A stretch of DNA of 64,000 nucleotides from NCBI GenBank assembly GCA_028571685.1, contig CM053146.1, forward strand, positions 62,405,431 to 62,469,430. The letters are read 5' to 3'. Positions 1-11,258 of the stretch are shown here, piece after piece. A model generated the notes under the pieces. That model did not search any database and was not told the origin of the DNA. It saw only the letters and a program-made list of their open reading frames with translations. Within the stretch, counting starts at the first letter, position 1. Every line of letters begins with the position of its first letter. The position numbers and the translations under genes were made by a program. The DNA comes from Heterohyrax brucei (taxonomy: Eukaryota > Chordata > Mammalia > Hyracoidea > Procaviidae).

Positions 1-37
1 GCGGCTGTCTCCTTCCACTAAGATTCACAGCCTTGAA
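1..37 (+). mobile_element. AfroSINE long-class fragment, cut by window edge
   Basis: The first bases read like the long-class insert followed by 'acagccttgaa', matching later full copies. Head and tail are not present here; the head would lie before the window. Confidence 0.55.
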
Positions 38-350
38 GCATAAATAGAATACAAAACATTAATAACAATCCACAAACACCAAAAGAGACTACGAGTCCCT
101 GAAAATCAAACACATGCTCATCCAAAAACTTTTCCCAAAAAGTATAAAGATAACCCAAAGACTGGGAAAAATGTTTGGGCTACAGTAAATCTGATCAGGG
201 TCTCATCTCTGAGATCTACAAACTAATGCAAAACCTCAGCAAAAACAGACAAATAACCCCATTAAAAAATAAGCAAAGGATATGAACAGGCACTTTACCA
301 AAGAAGACAGTCAGGTGGCTAACAGTTACCTGAGGAAATTAAGCCATTGT

Positions 351-510
351 GTTGTTGCTGTTAAGAGCCACAGAATCGGCTCCAGCTCATAGCTACCCTA
401 CAGACAGCAGAATTGCCCCACAGGATTTCCAAGGAGTACCTAGCAGATTTGAACTGCTGACCTTCTGGTTAACATCCACAGCACTTAACTACTACTGCAC
501 TAGGTCTTCT
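351..510 (-). mobile_element. AfroSINE, short class
   Basis: Plus strand shows the complement: tail 'agctcatagctacccta', body 'ttgccccacaggatttcc', box B region 'agatttgaactgctgacc', box A end 'agcacttaactactac'. It is inserted in the L1 ORF2 remnant. Confidence 0.88.
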
Positions 511-520
511 ACTAAGCCAT

Positions 521-692
521 CAACCAAACCCAACCAAACCCACTGCCACTGAGTCAACTCCAACTCATAGAGACCTTATAGATCAGAGTAGAACTGCCCC
601 ACAGAGTTTCTAAGGAGTACCTGGGAGAGTCAAACTGCTGACCTTTTGGTTAGCCAATATAGCACTTAACCTCTACGCCACCAGGGTTTTCA
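521..692 (-). mobile_element. AfroSINE, short class, full length
   Basis: Starts at the 'aaccaaacccactgccactg' tail, continues 'gagtagaactgccccacaga', and ends 'ctacgccaccagggtttt'. It lies in tandem with the copy just upstream, about 10 bases away, in the same L1. Confidence 0.93.
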
Positions 693-1301
693 CTAAGCTA
701 TTGGAGAAATGCAAATCAAAGCTACAGACAGACCATCTCAGCCAACAAGGCTGGCGTTAATCCAAAATCACAAAATAATAAATGTTGAAGAGTTACAGAG
801 AGTAGAACACTTACACACTACTGATGGGCATGTAAAATGGACAGCCAGTTTGGAATTGAGTTAGCACTACCCTAGAAAAGCTACAAATAAAAGTACCATA
901 CAATCCTATAATCCTACTCCTTGGAATATATCCTAAAGAAATAACAGCCATCACAAGAGTAGATACATGCACATTCATCTTCCCTGAGGCACTGTTCACA
1001 ATGGCAAAAATATGGAAATGACTAGGTGTCTATGAATAGATGAATGGAAAAACAAATTGTTATATATTTACATAGAGGAATACTACACAACAATGAATAA
1101 CAACAGTGCATCTGCAAAACATCTCATTAAGATGAATGTGAAAGGCATTATATTGAGTGATATTAGTCAATCACAAAAAGACAAACATTGTATGAGACTT
1201 CTATTAAGAACTCAAGGAAAGGTTTAAACACAGAAGAAAGCAATTCTTGATAGTTACGGGGATAGAGGGAGGGGACAGAACGGGGTATTCACTAACTGGA
1301 T

Positions 1302-1470
1302 AAACCCCAAACCAAACCCACTGCTGTCAAGTTGAATCTGACTCATAGTGACACTGCAGACAGAGCAGAACTGCTTCACAGAGTTTCCAAGGAGCAGCTG
1401 GTGGATTTGAACTGCCACCTTTTTGTAAGTGATCATAGCACTTAACCAGTATAGCACCATGTTTTCCAAC
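1302..1470 (-). mobile_element. AfroSINE, short class, full length
   Basis: Runs from 'aaccaaacccactgctgtca' to 'agcaccatgttttcc'. It interrupts the L1 at the change from ORF2 remnant to 3' UTR. Confidence 0.92.
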
Positions 1471-2176
1471 TAGACAGCAGACAAGAACTATTTTAGGGGA
1501 AGGAAAGGACAACACGCACTACAGCGGAAGTTACCATAACTGGATTAATGTCTAACATGCATTCATTGGTCCCAACCCACCTAAAGCAAAGGAGAATGAG
1601 GAACACCAGAAACAAAGAAAATATGAGCTCAAGAGACAGAAAGAACCATATAAACCAGAGACTCCATCAGTTCAAGACCAGAACTAGTGTCCTGCTGTCC
1701 TGCTATCACCAACGACTATCCTGATAACCCAACAGAGCGTCTCTGACAGAGCATGACAGAAGAGGGATGTGGCACTCAAATTCACATAAAAAGATCACAC
1801 GTGATGCTCTGACTTCAGACTAGCAAGACCCTGGAATACATGGCCCTCTGACTGTCTGTCGGCCCAGAATTAAAACCATTCCCAAGACCAACTCTCCAGA
1901 CAAAGATTAACATGACTACAGAGCACACAGTGACACTGTTGAAGAGTGTGCTGCTTAGCTAAAATAGATACATAAGACTAAATGGACAGGACCTGTCCAA
2001 AGGCAAAATGAGGGCAGAAGAGGACAAGGGCTGGCTGAATGAACCTGGGAGATACAGAGGGGAGAGATGAGTATGTTGTCACACTGTAGGGACAGCAAGT
2101 AAGTCACATAAGTTTTTGTCTGAGAAACTGACTTAAACTGTAAACTTTCACTTAAAGCCCAATTTAAAAATGATAA

Positions 2177-2268
2177 ATTTACAGCCTCGAAAATCCTGAG
2201 ACAGTTCTACTCTGCCCTATAGGATTTCTATAAGTTGAAATCAACACATTAACAACGTTTTGTTGTTG
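2177..2268 (+). mobile_element. AfroSINE long-class 3' half
   Basis: Contains 'tttacagcctcgaaaatcct', 'gttctactctgccctatagg' and a degraded tail ending in acaacg. The head is missing. It starts at the end of the L1 3' UTR. Confidence 0.7.
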
Positions 2269-3037
2269 TTGTCAACGTAACTCACACATCTATCTTGCTT
2301 CAGAAAAGATAAAATAATCTGGTTCCCTTTGGCATTATAGAAATGTTTTATTTCTTCATCTGCATGATGATTACACAGCTGAACACAGAAGTCAAAATTC
2401 ATTGAGTTGAATGCTTAGGATTTGTACCCTTTACTGAGTTTACCTCCTCTCCTCCTGAGGGCGAGAAGGTGGATATAAGGTCACCTTCAACGGAGAAGAG
2501 AAAAACAAGGTATGTCACGGTAGGAAACCCAGGTTTGTACTCAGAAGAAAACGGACGAGTGAAGAAAAGTTTAGCACAAAGGAACATTAATGTATCGTCC
2601 CCAGAAGGGATACAGAGATATGCCCTTGGAAAGGACCTCAAAAGAAAGAAACCTAAACATAAAAAAATAAAAAAAAGGAGTGAGCTACAGACCAAGAATT
2701 TAGAAGTGGGTTGCATGCACAGGACAGTGTCTTCCAAAAATTTTGACCCCCACTTAGAATGTATAGTTTATATTTCAACGTACTACACGTATACACACAT
2801 AAAACTGAAACAAAAATACTATGAAATAATCCTTACCATTATGTGAGTTTCTCTTTAAAACTTTCATTTCCATTTTTGTTAATGCTGTGTGCGACAATGT
2901 GCTAAATTGATCCAGTAATGGACCATAACCCAGAGAAAAAGAACTAAGCTATGGATAGAGGAACTGAACTGAACAGGGCCAAGTTGGTAATTTCAGTACG
3001 GCTATAGCAAAGAAGTTTTAGAGCTTTTATTTCACAA
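2269..3037. other. Unassigned stretch with a 125-codon open frame
   Basis: No repeat family recognised. Plus-strand frame 2469-2846 is open for 125 codons, rich in Lys/Arg (KDLKRKKPKHKKIKKR near residues 57-72), but its lysines come from an A-rich run and no domain is visible. I do not call a gene. Confidence 0.4.
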
Positions 3038-3272
3038 TACCAAAACCAGAAACCAAACCAGTTACCACTGAGTCAATTTCAACTCACGATAATTCCTTGT
3101 GTTCCAGAGCAGAACTCCTCCACAGAGTAAAGCTGCTGCACAGGGTTTTCAAGGCTGTTACCACCCACCAGCAGATAGCCAGGCCTTTCTTCCAAGTTCA
3201 TCTGGGGCAGCTCAAACCAACCTTTCAATTAGCAGCCTAGAGATTAACTATGTGCACCACCCAGGGACTCAT
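3038..3272 (-). mobile_element. SINE, G class (AfroSINE relative)
   Basis: Complement shows 'ccaggcctttcttccaag' and ends with 'tgcaccacccagggactc', the G-class head. Body phrase 'gagcagaactcctccacaga' marks the AfroSINE relationship. Diverged. Confidence 0.8.
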
Positions 3273-3354
3273 TACTTTATGATAGAAAGCCAACTTAAAA
3301 AATAAAATAAATAAAAGCTTTAAAATAGAACTCAGGAAACAATCCTTTTTAAAA

Positions 3355-3715
3355 GGAAAAGTGTGATACTGAATATTCAAGAAACATATCTGCTACGAGA
3401 TATGCAAAGGTAAACAAGACGTGGTCCTTACCTCCCAGGAGTTGCTCATCTATCACAGAAGGGATACCAGAAACAAAGAAAATATGAGCTCAAGAGACAG
3501 AAAGAATCACATAAACCACAGAAGGAAAAAATAGCTAATAACTGCACAGAAAAATTACAGAAAAGTGTCATGCTATGTAAACACAGAAGAGGGAAGAACT
3601 GATTTTTAGCTAGAGGATGAGTCATGACAGGCTGCATGGAGAAAGAGATGACATTTGAACTGGGGGAGGGGGCTGTCCAAAGAACAGAGCAGGACAGTGC
3701 AAAAGAAGTCTGGTG
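3355..3715 (-). mobile_element. L2 LINE fragment
   Basis: Plus strand has antisense L2-like phrases: 'ggtaaacaagacgtggtcct', then 'gagatgacatttgaactggg'. A 60-base L1 3' UTR piece sits inside it. Probably one L2 with 4250-4490, split by the LTR between them. Confidence 0.6.
3466..3525 (+). mobile_element. Isolated 60-base L1 3' UTR segment
   Basis: 41 bases from 3466 are identical to 1604-1644 in the L1 3' UTR upstream, beginning 'accagaaacaaagaaaatat'. A few mismatches follow. No other L1 sequence adjoins it. Confidence 0.8.
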
Positions 3716-4236
3716 ACAGTTGAAACTGGTGATTTTAAAACATAACCCCCAAACTCTTGGGCCCCCTTCCCATCCAGAATTGGATCTATATCTCCTCCTT
3801 TGGACTCTCAGCTCCACCACAGCTTAACCAAGAGAATATGGTGTAACAGTTTTCAGGACCATGACTTAAGAAACTGGCACACTCCACTTCCTCCCTCTCG
3901 AGACACTTGCTCTTGGAACGCAGATGCCATACACTGAGGAAGCTCAAAATAACCCATGTAGAGAGACCACATGTATGTGTTTCAGCTGACAGTCTCCGCT
4001 CAGCTCCTAGCTGACAGTCGGTATCAACCACCAGGCATGTGAGTGGACGAGTCTTCAGACGATTCCTGTCCCCAGCCTTCAAGTATTCCCACCTGAGGCT
4101 GCAGACATTATGAAGCACAGACAAGCGGTTTTTACTGTGTATTTTGCAAATCCCTGAGCATAATAAAATGGGTATTGGCCTATGCCCCTACGTTCAAAGT
4201 GGTTTGTTAGGCAGCAATAGACTAACTAGAACTGCA
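3716..4236 (+). mobile_element. MaLR-type LTR (MLT1-like), solo
   Basis: Resembles MLT1 LTRs. The 3' end 'ggtttgttaggcagcaatag' followed by actaactagaac is diagnostic; earlier parts carry 'cttgctcttggaacgcagat' and 'aataaaatgggtattgg'. No internal retroviral sequence is next to it, so it is a solo LTR inserted into L2. No product. Confidence 0.75.
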
Positions 4237-4249
4237 GGCAATTTAACTG

Positions 4250-4490
4250 AGCTACAGTCAAGAGTACAGGAGGATACAGTAGAACAATAGAAAATAACCA
4301 AAAGGTAGAGAAGGGTCTGAGCAATGATGACATACATTTTAAGAGTCAACCTTTTTGAGGAGTTTAGAATTTATTCTACATGCAGTGTTTAGCAGCTGAT
4401 GGGTTAAGGTCAAGAGAATTATATGATCAGATTAGGAAGACTGTAATAGCAGTAGTGTGCAGGAAGGATTTTCAGCAAGTTCAAGGGAAC
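4250..4490 (-). mobile_element. L2 LINE fragment
   Basis: Contains antisense L2 wording 'gaggagtttagaatttattc' and 'ttatatgatcagattaggaa'. Continues the L2 interrupted by the MLT1-like LTR. Confidence 0.55.
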
Positions 4491-4569
4491 ACATGACATG
4501 GATACACCTATCGTTAGTATAGCTGTCATAAATTTCCCAATCTTACAAATGGAACAATTGAGAGGAAAA

Positions 4570-4690
4570 GACAATCTAGAATAACCTAACCTAATCCAGT
4601 AGCAAATCTCATTGGCTCTATTTTAAAAATATATCCTGATTCCAACCAAACATGGTGCAACCCATTGCTCCCTCACCTAGATCAGTGATT
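4570..4690 (+). mobile_element. L2 LINE fragment, sense
   Basis: 'agtagcaaatctcattggct' followed by 'aaatatatcctgattccaac' matches the L2 ORF2 region I recall (cagcaaatcctgttggct...aaaatatatccagaatcc). Confidence 0.55.
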
Positions 4691-6616
4691 TTTCAACTAA
4701 ATTTATAATACATAATGGACCAAATTTATAAAATGCCATGTTCGTAAGATAGGTAACATGTTCTGCCACGGAAATGCCAAATTGTCAGAGCAGTTTCTAA
4801 ACATTTATTTTCAATTTCTGTACCTATCTTATTCCAGATCCAGAACAAACACATCTCTTCAAGAGCACTACAGTACTGTTGTTTCCCAGGTCTCTAGAGA
4901 TCTTAATGTTCACTTCAGGACTTGAGACAGAGATATCAGAATTCCCAGGAATCCCTGAAATCATAAATTATTTTTGCAATACTTCCAAAATTCTTCACTC
5001 ACTATTATGAATATATATTTTTTTAATTGTTTGATAAATAAAAAATAAATAACTCAGTGCCGTCGATAAGACATATTAAATTTAGTAGTACACACAAAAA
5101 CTTGAGCAACAGAAAATATTCCAATACTAGAAAGTGTCAGCAAACACCTCTAACACAGTTAACAGCACTGCCCAGAAATATGTGTCAAAATTGCCAATTT
5201 AAGGAATTATTCTGCTTCCAAACCCTATTATCTCTTGGCACACTACTCTTAGGATTTTATAAAAATATTCCACACATAAATTAATACTTATTCTATTTGC
5301 AAGAATGACTCATTATTAGCAGCAGACGGCCACAGATACACATGCATAACCTGGCATCAGCACCAAGCAAGGCTGACTGGTTGTATCATGACCACTTCTC
5401 TCCTTCATACTCCTGTCTTGATTCCCAGAATAGTCGACCTTAACCTTGTACTCACAGCAGCATTTTCTGCTTGTGCTTTCAACTTGAAGTCAATGAACTG
5501 TTTAGAGCTAGTGACAACTCTGTGTGACTGTGGCTACCACACTGGACAATGTATGTACAGAGATTCTTAGAGGATAGAGACTGAAAAAGACAGGAACAAA
5601 CACTCTCACAACAAAAATTTTGTGAAGAATAAACAGACAAAACAATGTTTTGGAAAAACCACCAAGAGGCAGACCAGAGCCTTAGGCAAGATTTCAAAAT
5701 GGATTTTAAACACTTAGATGGAAAAGTAGTAATTACTGGGAACCCCAACTAATATGAACAAGTCATATAAGATTAGCATGATTTCCTTTTCCAGTAAGAT
5801 TTTTAAACTGGTAATTCAGGAAAATATACCCATCTAGTTTTATCCACACATTTGACAAAGACTCTCATAAAATATTTGTGGTCAAGATGGGGGAAAAAAA
5901 TTATTGTACCTACAAATCACTGCATTCAAAGGGTGATGTTTAAAGAACTTGAGTTTTTCTTAAATGATGGATCTGGAATTCAACATGATGAACAGGTTAT
6001 TGCCATGAGCTTAGCCTGACAAAATGAACATTAATCAAACTCAGCTTGAAACCCTACATGTTGTAAAGGGCATAAACACAAAGGCACAAAAACAGTGTGA
6101 GGAAGACAGGACCTAGCAGCAGCATCAATGAAAAGAACTTAGGGATTTCTGTTGGTAGTCAACTCAGTAAGTAGGGCAATGTGGCTACCTGAAATACAGC
6201 AGTCTTTGTTGCATAACACAAGAGTAGAAGCCAAAATTAACGAAGACAGAATCAAGTCAGGAACACTGAAATCTATCTTTAGATACCATTTTTTAATGCT
6301 TTCAATCAAACAGAAGCATGAGTAACAAGGTGGGCAGAATATTGATGACTTGGGAGCTCAAGAGATGTTCTGCTTAGAAAAAAAGAAAATCTGGAGTGAA
6401 TATGATAGCTCTAATCACACAAAAAAATATTATTAGGCTATTATGTATAGCTGAAAAGAGAAAAACTGGACCAACAGACAGAGAGAAGCTACACTTTAAT
6501 TTCCCAAAAAAAAAAACTTCCTAACAGAAGTAGCCAAAGACCAAGTAGGTGCTTAGTATATACTGAGTCCTCAAACTTGACAGCATTTCAGTGAAGTCTG
6601 AGGGTTCACTATTATT
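4691..6616. other. Unassigned, AT-rich intergenic sequence
   Basis: No repeat, RNA or exon recognised. Short open frames at 5057-5284 and 5388-5570 look like chance. Confidence 0.4.
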
Positions 6617-6812
6617 GCTGTTGACTGCCACCAAGCTGATTCTGACTTACAGTAACCCCAAGTGACAGAAGAGAGCCGGCCCAAAGTGGGTTTTTTGGTT
6701 GCAGTCTTTAAGGGAACAGATCACCAGTTCTTCCTCCCACAGAGTCACTGGCTGGGTTCAAACCACCAACTTTGTAAGAGCTGAGTACTTAACCACTTGT
6801 TCCAGCAAGGAG
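6617..6812 (-). mobile_element. AfroSINE, long class
   Basis: Complement includes 'agggaacagatcaccagt' (long-class insert) and the head end 'cttaaccacttgttcc'. Tail 'accaagctgattctgactta'. Confidence 0.82.
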
Positions 6813-7371
6813 TTAACGAGGAAGGTACAAGGCAGAGCAACTGCAGGCAATGGATGACTGTACCCAATAGCTCAATCAGCCCTGCCAACTTTGTGACTCT
6901 GTGTTAAGCAGCGGCCTGTGAAGGAGTGATTGGAGAGGCACAACACCTATGGGACAGACTCTTGTCTTCAGACTCAGTATCTCACGAACACTTAATGAAC
7001 AGGAGCAACTTCAGAGGAACTGTGGGATATGAAGATGCCACTTATGTTTTGAAGAAAACCAGGGGCTGAGGAGGTAGCAGCATGAACATGAACCCATTTT
7101 TTAAAATGCTTCCTTAGGAAGTATTAAAGAAAGTGATGGAGTTCAAAACAGGTTGTCTAATGATAGGGAAGACTTCCGCCTATTTCTAATCTCAAGGAGA
7201 AAAGTCAGCAAAAAAGATAAATGGGGGAGATTGGGGAAAAGGGGCCGAAAAAAAAACGAGGAGCAAGAAAGATCTTGGAAAAGGAAAAGGGAACTAGACT
7301 CAACCTTCAAACATCAGAGTAAGCGCTAGATGTATTTAAAATACATCTTTGTTACACATACTTAAAAAAAA
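6813..7371. other. Unassigned sequence
   Basis: Purine-rich near 7200-7290. Nothing recognised. Confidence 0.35.
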
Positions 7372-7489
7372 AAAACTGCTGTTGAGAAGATTCCAACTCA
7401 TAGCCGCCCTGTAAGACAGAGAAGAACCACCCCACAGAGTTTCCAACGAGCACCTGCTCCTAACCACTACACAACCAGGGTTTCCACAT
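7372..7489 (-). mobile_element. AfroSINE, short class, internally deleted
   Basis: Tail and body are present ('cccacagagtttccaacgag'), but the box B segment is missing: 'gcacctg' joins directly to 'ctcctaaccactacaca'. About 45 bases are lost. Confidence 0.82.
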
Positions 7490-7724
7490 ACTAGCTAGGT
7501 ACATTTTTAAGACAAACATCATGAGTTAATGACAATCTTAATAACATTTCAAAATTAGCTTTCTTTAAAAAGTTAAACTGAATATTTAGTTCCATGCTTT
7601 GATACTTTTCAAAACAGAGTAGAGTAATGCCCTCCCTGTTTTTAGTTTTGCAGTTACCTAGATAATAAATAAATAGGTGGACAGAAAAATTCTAAAAGAT
7701 CATCCTCAAAATTGCTGCCTAGGA

Positions 7725-7810
7725 TTGTTCCAAAACAGAAACCTAATCAGATCTTTTTCCTGCCTAAAATTCCCTCATAGCTAGCATAATTTATGATCTG
7801 AACTTCTCAG
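7725..7810 (+). mobile_element. L2 LINE fragment
   Basis: 'aacctaatcagatctttttc' then 'cctgcctaaaattccctcat' resembles the L2 phrase aatcagatcatgtcactc..cctgctcaaaaccctcca. Confidence 0.45.
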
Positions 7811-7811
7811 C

Positions 7812-7990
7812 AAAGGAGCTCAGGTGACAGAGAGGTTAAGAGCTCGCTCCACTACTAACCAAAAGGTCAGCGGTTCAAACCCGCCAAATGCCTCTGTGAG
7901 GATGACAGCCCTGGAAACCCTGTGGGGGCAAATCTACTCTGTCCAATAGGGCTGCTGTGAGTCAGAATTGACTGGACAGCAACAGGCTTA
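7812..7990 (+). mobile_element. AfroSINE, shortened long class
   Basis: Box A 'gacagagaggttaagagct', box B 'ggtcagcggttcaaaccc', short remnant of the long insert 'gatgacagccctggaaac', tail 'gtgagtcagaattgactg'. Confidence 0.88.
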
Positions 7991-8004
7991 TTTCTCAACA
8001 CAAG

Positions 8005-8192
8005 GAAGCCTGTTGGCGCAACAATTATACATTTGCCTGTTAACTGAAAGGTTAATGGTTCAAGCACACCCCAAAGCTCCACATAAAGATCTGCTTCCAT
8101 AAAGATTACAGCTAAAAAAAAACCCTATGTGACAGTACTACTCTGTCACACAAGGTCACAACAAGTCAACATTGACTCAACAGCACGTAACA
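8005..8192 (+). mobile_element. AfroSINE, long class
   Basis: Head 'gcctgttggcgcaacaatta', insert 'gatctgcttccataaagatt', tail ending cagcacgtaacaa. Almost in tandem with the preceding copy. Confidence 0.85.
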
Positions 8193-8283
8193 AAAACATC
8201 CCATAGCACAGAACAAGGGTTTCTGTGATGCTGCTTCTACACACCACTCTAATCTTAGGTCTTACCAATTCCCACATGTGCAC

Positions 8284-8446
8284 ATAACCCGTAACCCATC
8301 ACCGTCGAGTCAATTCTGACTCATAGGGACCCTATAGGAAAGAGCAGAACTGACCCATAGAGTTTTCAAGGAGCACCCGGTGGATCTGAACTGCCAGTGT
8401 TTGGTTAGCAGCCACAGCACTTAACCACTACATCACCAGTTTCCTA
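8284..8446 (-). mobile_element. AfroSINE, short class, full length
   Basis: Complement from 'aacccatcaccgtcgagtca' to 'cactacatcaccagtttcct'. Retains CpG in the tail (ccgtcgag). Confidence 0.92.
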
Positions 8447-8524
8447 AGCTATAGTTCAACTAAACTCATGCAGTTCCCAGCTTGCACCATGCTCTCTTCT
8501 TAAGTCTGTACATTTACAGTGATT

Positions 8525-8800
8525 TTCCACTACACTGGAGTCAGTCCCGACTCACAGCAACTCTACACACAACATGTTGCCCAATCCCACACCATCTCCA
8601 TGATCTCTTGCAGACAGGACCATTGTAGATCCATAAGGTTTTTGTTGGCTTATTTTCAGAAGTGAATTCCCAAGCCTTTCTTCCTAGTCCATTTTATTCT
8701 GGAAGTTCCACTGAAATCCCTTAGTGTTAACATTTAACAAAAATCAAATCAGAGTCTCTTACACGGAAGGTGAGGCTTCTGCCAGTGACCCGCCACTGCC
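8525..8800 (-). mobile_element. Gly-class SINE
   Basis: Complement holds 'cagcaactctacacacaaca', 'caagcctttcttcctagtcc', and the head end 'cttctgccagtgacccgcc' (complement of the tRNA-Gly-like box A). The middle between 8700 and 8760 is shortened. Confidence 0.78.
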
Positions 8801-8802
8801 CT

Positions 8803-8962
8803 CCAAAAACACACTACTGTTAAGTCAATTCCAACTGACAGCAACCCTACAGGACACAAAAGAACTGCTCCATAGAGTTTCCAAAGAGCACCTGGTGGAT
8901 TTGAACTGCTGACCTCTCAGTTAGCAGATGTAGCGCATAATCACTACTATACTGCCAGGTTA
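8803..8962 (-). mobile_element. AfroSINE, short class, full length
   Basis: From 'aaacacactactgttaagtc' to 'ctactatactgccaggtt'. It abuts the head of the Gly-class SINE within a few bases. Confidence 0.9.
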
Positions 8963-10540
8963 ATTTCCACTTATTCTTAAAGTCTTTTGACCCCCCTTGG
9001 GTCAAAATCTTCCCTACGTCCTTGCCCCTCAAGGAAGTTAAATGTTCCTCCATGGGACTGGCTGCTGTACCTGCTACACATCTGTGAAAGGGTACCACTT
9101 AACCAGGGTATACTGAAACCACTGATTCATGCATCCTTTCCAAGGCTGTGAATTCTGAAACCACGAATAACACCTTTGGTCCCTGTATCACCAGCTCATA
9201 CCAGCACAGGGTCTAGGATATAGCTGAGATTACTGCCCCCAAAAAATGTAACAGAAAAATTCATGAATCTAGTAGACTGCAAAAGAGCTTAAGAGAAAAA
9301 GAGAGAAGCCTTTTTTAATATCACTCAATGTTTCACATCTCTCTCCCATATACGCATTTCCAGTCACTTGTCTTTGATTTGCAAAGATTTGTTGCTTATT
9401 TCAATCACCAGCAAAACAGGAGGTAGTTTAGAAATCCCTGAAAGATCAAGAACAAAGATAGAGGATGAGAAGACCAGTAGCTGTGCCACAAAAATGGCCA
9501 AATCCAAATTGCACAATAAATGTCTTTATCCATAAAACAAACTTGACAAGTCTCTCAACGTAACAGAAGAGTTAAGTACCATTTAACATTTTTTCACAAA
9601 TGCCAATTAACCACCAAGGAGCCCTTCACAAAGGAAAACTGTCATTTCAGACTTGCAAATGGAACTTTTAGGTTTTCAATGGAGGAAAGCATCATCTGTA
9701 GAAAAACAACTCACATGTGCTCCACCACATACAAGAGTCAAAGCAACCGTGGGTGGTCTCGGAGAAAGGCTTTATAAACTGTAAAGTGGCTACAAATGCC
9801 AGTCGTTGTGACAGCCTACATTACACTTGCCAGCTGACAGTGCTTCTGCAGAAAAGGAGTTCGGTCAAGTAGGGGGAATGACTTGATGCCAGGCTGACTC
9901 ATATTTTGCCCTTTTCTCTTCCCAAGAGAAACAAGCTCCTAATGGTACACTTTCTGATGACCAAACATTAACTCATCTGCCTAAATCTCTTCCATGACTA
10001 AAAAGTTCCTCGCCCCCTAGTGAAATAGGAGCTTGAAATTTAATGTAAACCCCAGAGTCAAATTTGTGTTCCTTTTCCTCATCCTGTGACTCCTCAGAAG
10101 TAAAAAATAACTGAATGCAGTCTGAAGGACAGATTCTCCAACATGACTCCAACAAAGACATTACACCCTATTAACTCTTAGGTGAGGTAGAAGTGCCATA
10201 ATATGCTTTGTCCTGTGGCTACAATTAAGGATGAAAAACACCTTCGGTTTTCCCCAGAAGACATCATCAGATTTGAATTACTCTTCTCTCATCCTCAGAG
10301 CCCCCAGCGTGCTCTTTTAAAAAGCGCCTCTACACATTGCCAGTTTCCCCCAGCAGTTCCGTCCTGCTTTCAGTTCTTCACCGCTAGCTCAAAACCTCTC
10401 ATCTCCTGTCCTAAAGCTGGCTGATCCCATTTCTTTATTCTCTTTCATCATTCCCCTTCCTCAAATCCCAACAACGTATCTTTAACCACTCAAGGGAAAT
10501 TTCACTTAAAAAAAAAAAAATGACAGTGGCCTATGTTCAC
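8963..10540. other. Unassigned intergenic sequence
   Basis: No element recognised; weak L2-like wording near 10,290-10,400 is not strong enough to call. Confidence 0.35.
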
Positions 10541-10725
10541 AAAGCAGCTTTGGTGACACAGTGGTTAGGTACTCGGTCACTACATGAAAGGCTGGCAATT
10601 CGAACCCACCAGATGCTCCACGGGTGAAAGACGGGGTAGTCTGTTTCCATAAAGATGACAGGTTAGACAATCCTCCCGTCATACAGGGTTGCTACGGACT
10701 AGAAGTGACTCAATAGCAACAGATT
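10541..10725 (+). mobile_element. AfroSINE, long class
   Basis: Head 'gctttggtgacacagtggtt', box B 'gctggcaattcgaaccca', insert 'gtagtctgtttccataaaga', tail 'actagaagtgactcaatag'. Confidence 0.88.
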
Positions 10726-10918
10726 ATTGCATCAAAATCAAGGCTAGCGATAGCCAGGTAATACAAAACAGCATATCCCTTGACTACTGAGTGCCCACCG
10801 TGCACCCCTCCGAGGGCTGCAAAATGTGGCCAGCTTTACTGGACTAAAAGCTTTGGAGAAAAGCTGATTCATCTTCATGTCCCTTATGCATCTTGGTGTC
10901 TCTCCAAATAGCTGATGA

Positions 10919-11108
10919 CACGCCATGCCACTGCTGTCAAGTCAATTCCAACTCCTAGTAGCCCTATAGTCAGAGGAGAACTGCCCCAGAGTTTCCAAGG
11001 AGCAACTGCCCCAGAGAGTTTCCAAGGAGCGTCTGGCAGATTTGAACTGCCGACCTTTTGGTTAGCAGAGGTAGCACTTAACCCACTACGCCACCACCAG
11101 GGTTTCCA
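10919..11108 (-). mobile_element. AfroSINE, short class, with internal duplication
   Basis: Full copy from 'gccactgctgtcaagtcaat' to 'ctacgccaccaccagggttt'. The body phrase 'actgccccagagtttccaag' is followed by a second, slightly different copy (gag inserted), a tandem duplication of about 31 bases. Confidence 0.93.
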
Positions 11109-11124
11109 CATAGCTGATAAAAAC

Positions 11125-11258
11125 AAAAAGTCAAGTCAACTCCGACGCGCAGCAGCCCTATAGGCCAGAAGAGAACTGCTCCACAGTTTCCAAGGAACAC
11201 GTGCAGGGTTCGAACTACCAATGTTGCACTAACCACTGTGTCACCACAGCTTCCCTAA
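11125..11258 (-). mobile_element. AfroSINE, short class, deleted near box B
   Basis: Tail 'gtcaagtcaactccgacgcg', body 'aactgctccacagtttcc', box B 'agggttcgaactaccaatgt', then a shortened head. It follows the previous copy by about 17 bases in the same orientation. Confidence 0.85.

Larger units (their letters stand above)
50..2175 (+). mobile_element. L1 LINE, ORF2 C-terminal end and 3' UTR (degenerate)
   Basis: From about 90 to 1250 the plus strand follows the 3' part of L1 ORF2: a reading frame gives 'LISEIYKLMQNLSKNRQ' near 200-255, then the classic order of phrases 'gaaatgcaaatcaaa' (708), 'aatatatcctaaagaaata' (926) and 'ggaatactacacaacaatga' (1077). From about 1480 to 2170 it continues into a 3' UTR ending in 'taaactttcacttaaagccc', the same family as the pieces near 63.7 kb. 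Three short-class SINEs interrupt it. It has many stops and is long dead. The subfamily name is not claimed. Confidence 0.85.

Noticed and set aside
2469..2846. Lys-rich frame of 125 codons.
   Set aside because: Basic composition comes from A-rich DNA. There is no domain, no splice context and no repeat-independent support.
3716..4236. Part of an endogenous retrovirus with genes.
   Set aside because: Only an LTR-like unit is seen; no primer binding site, gag or pol sequence adjoins it.
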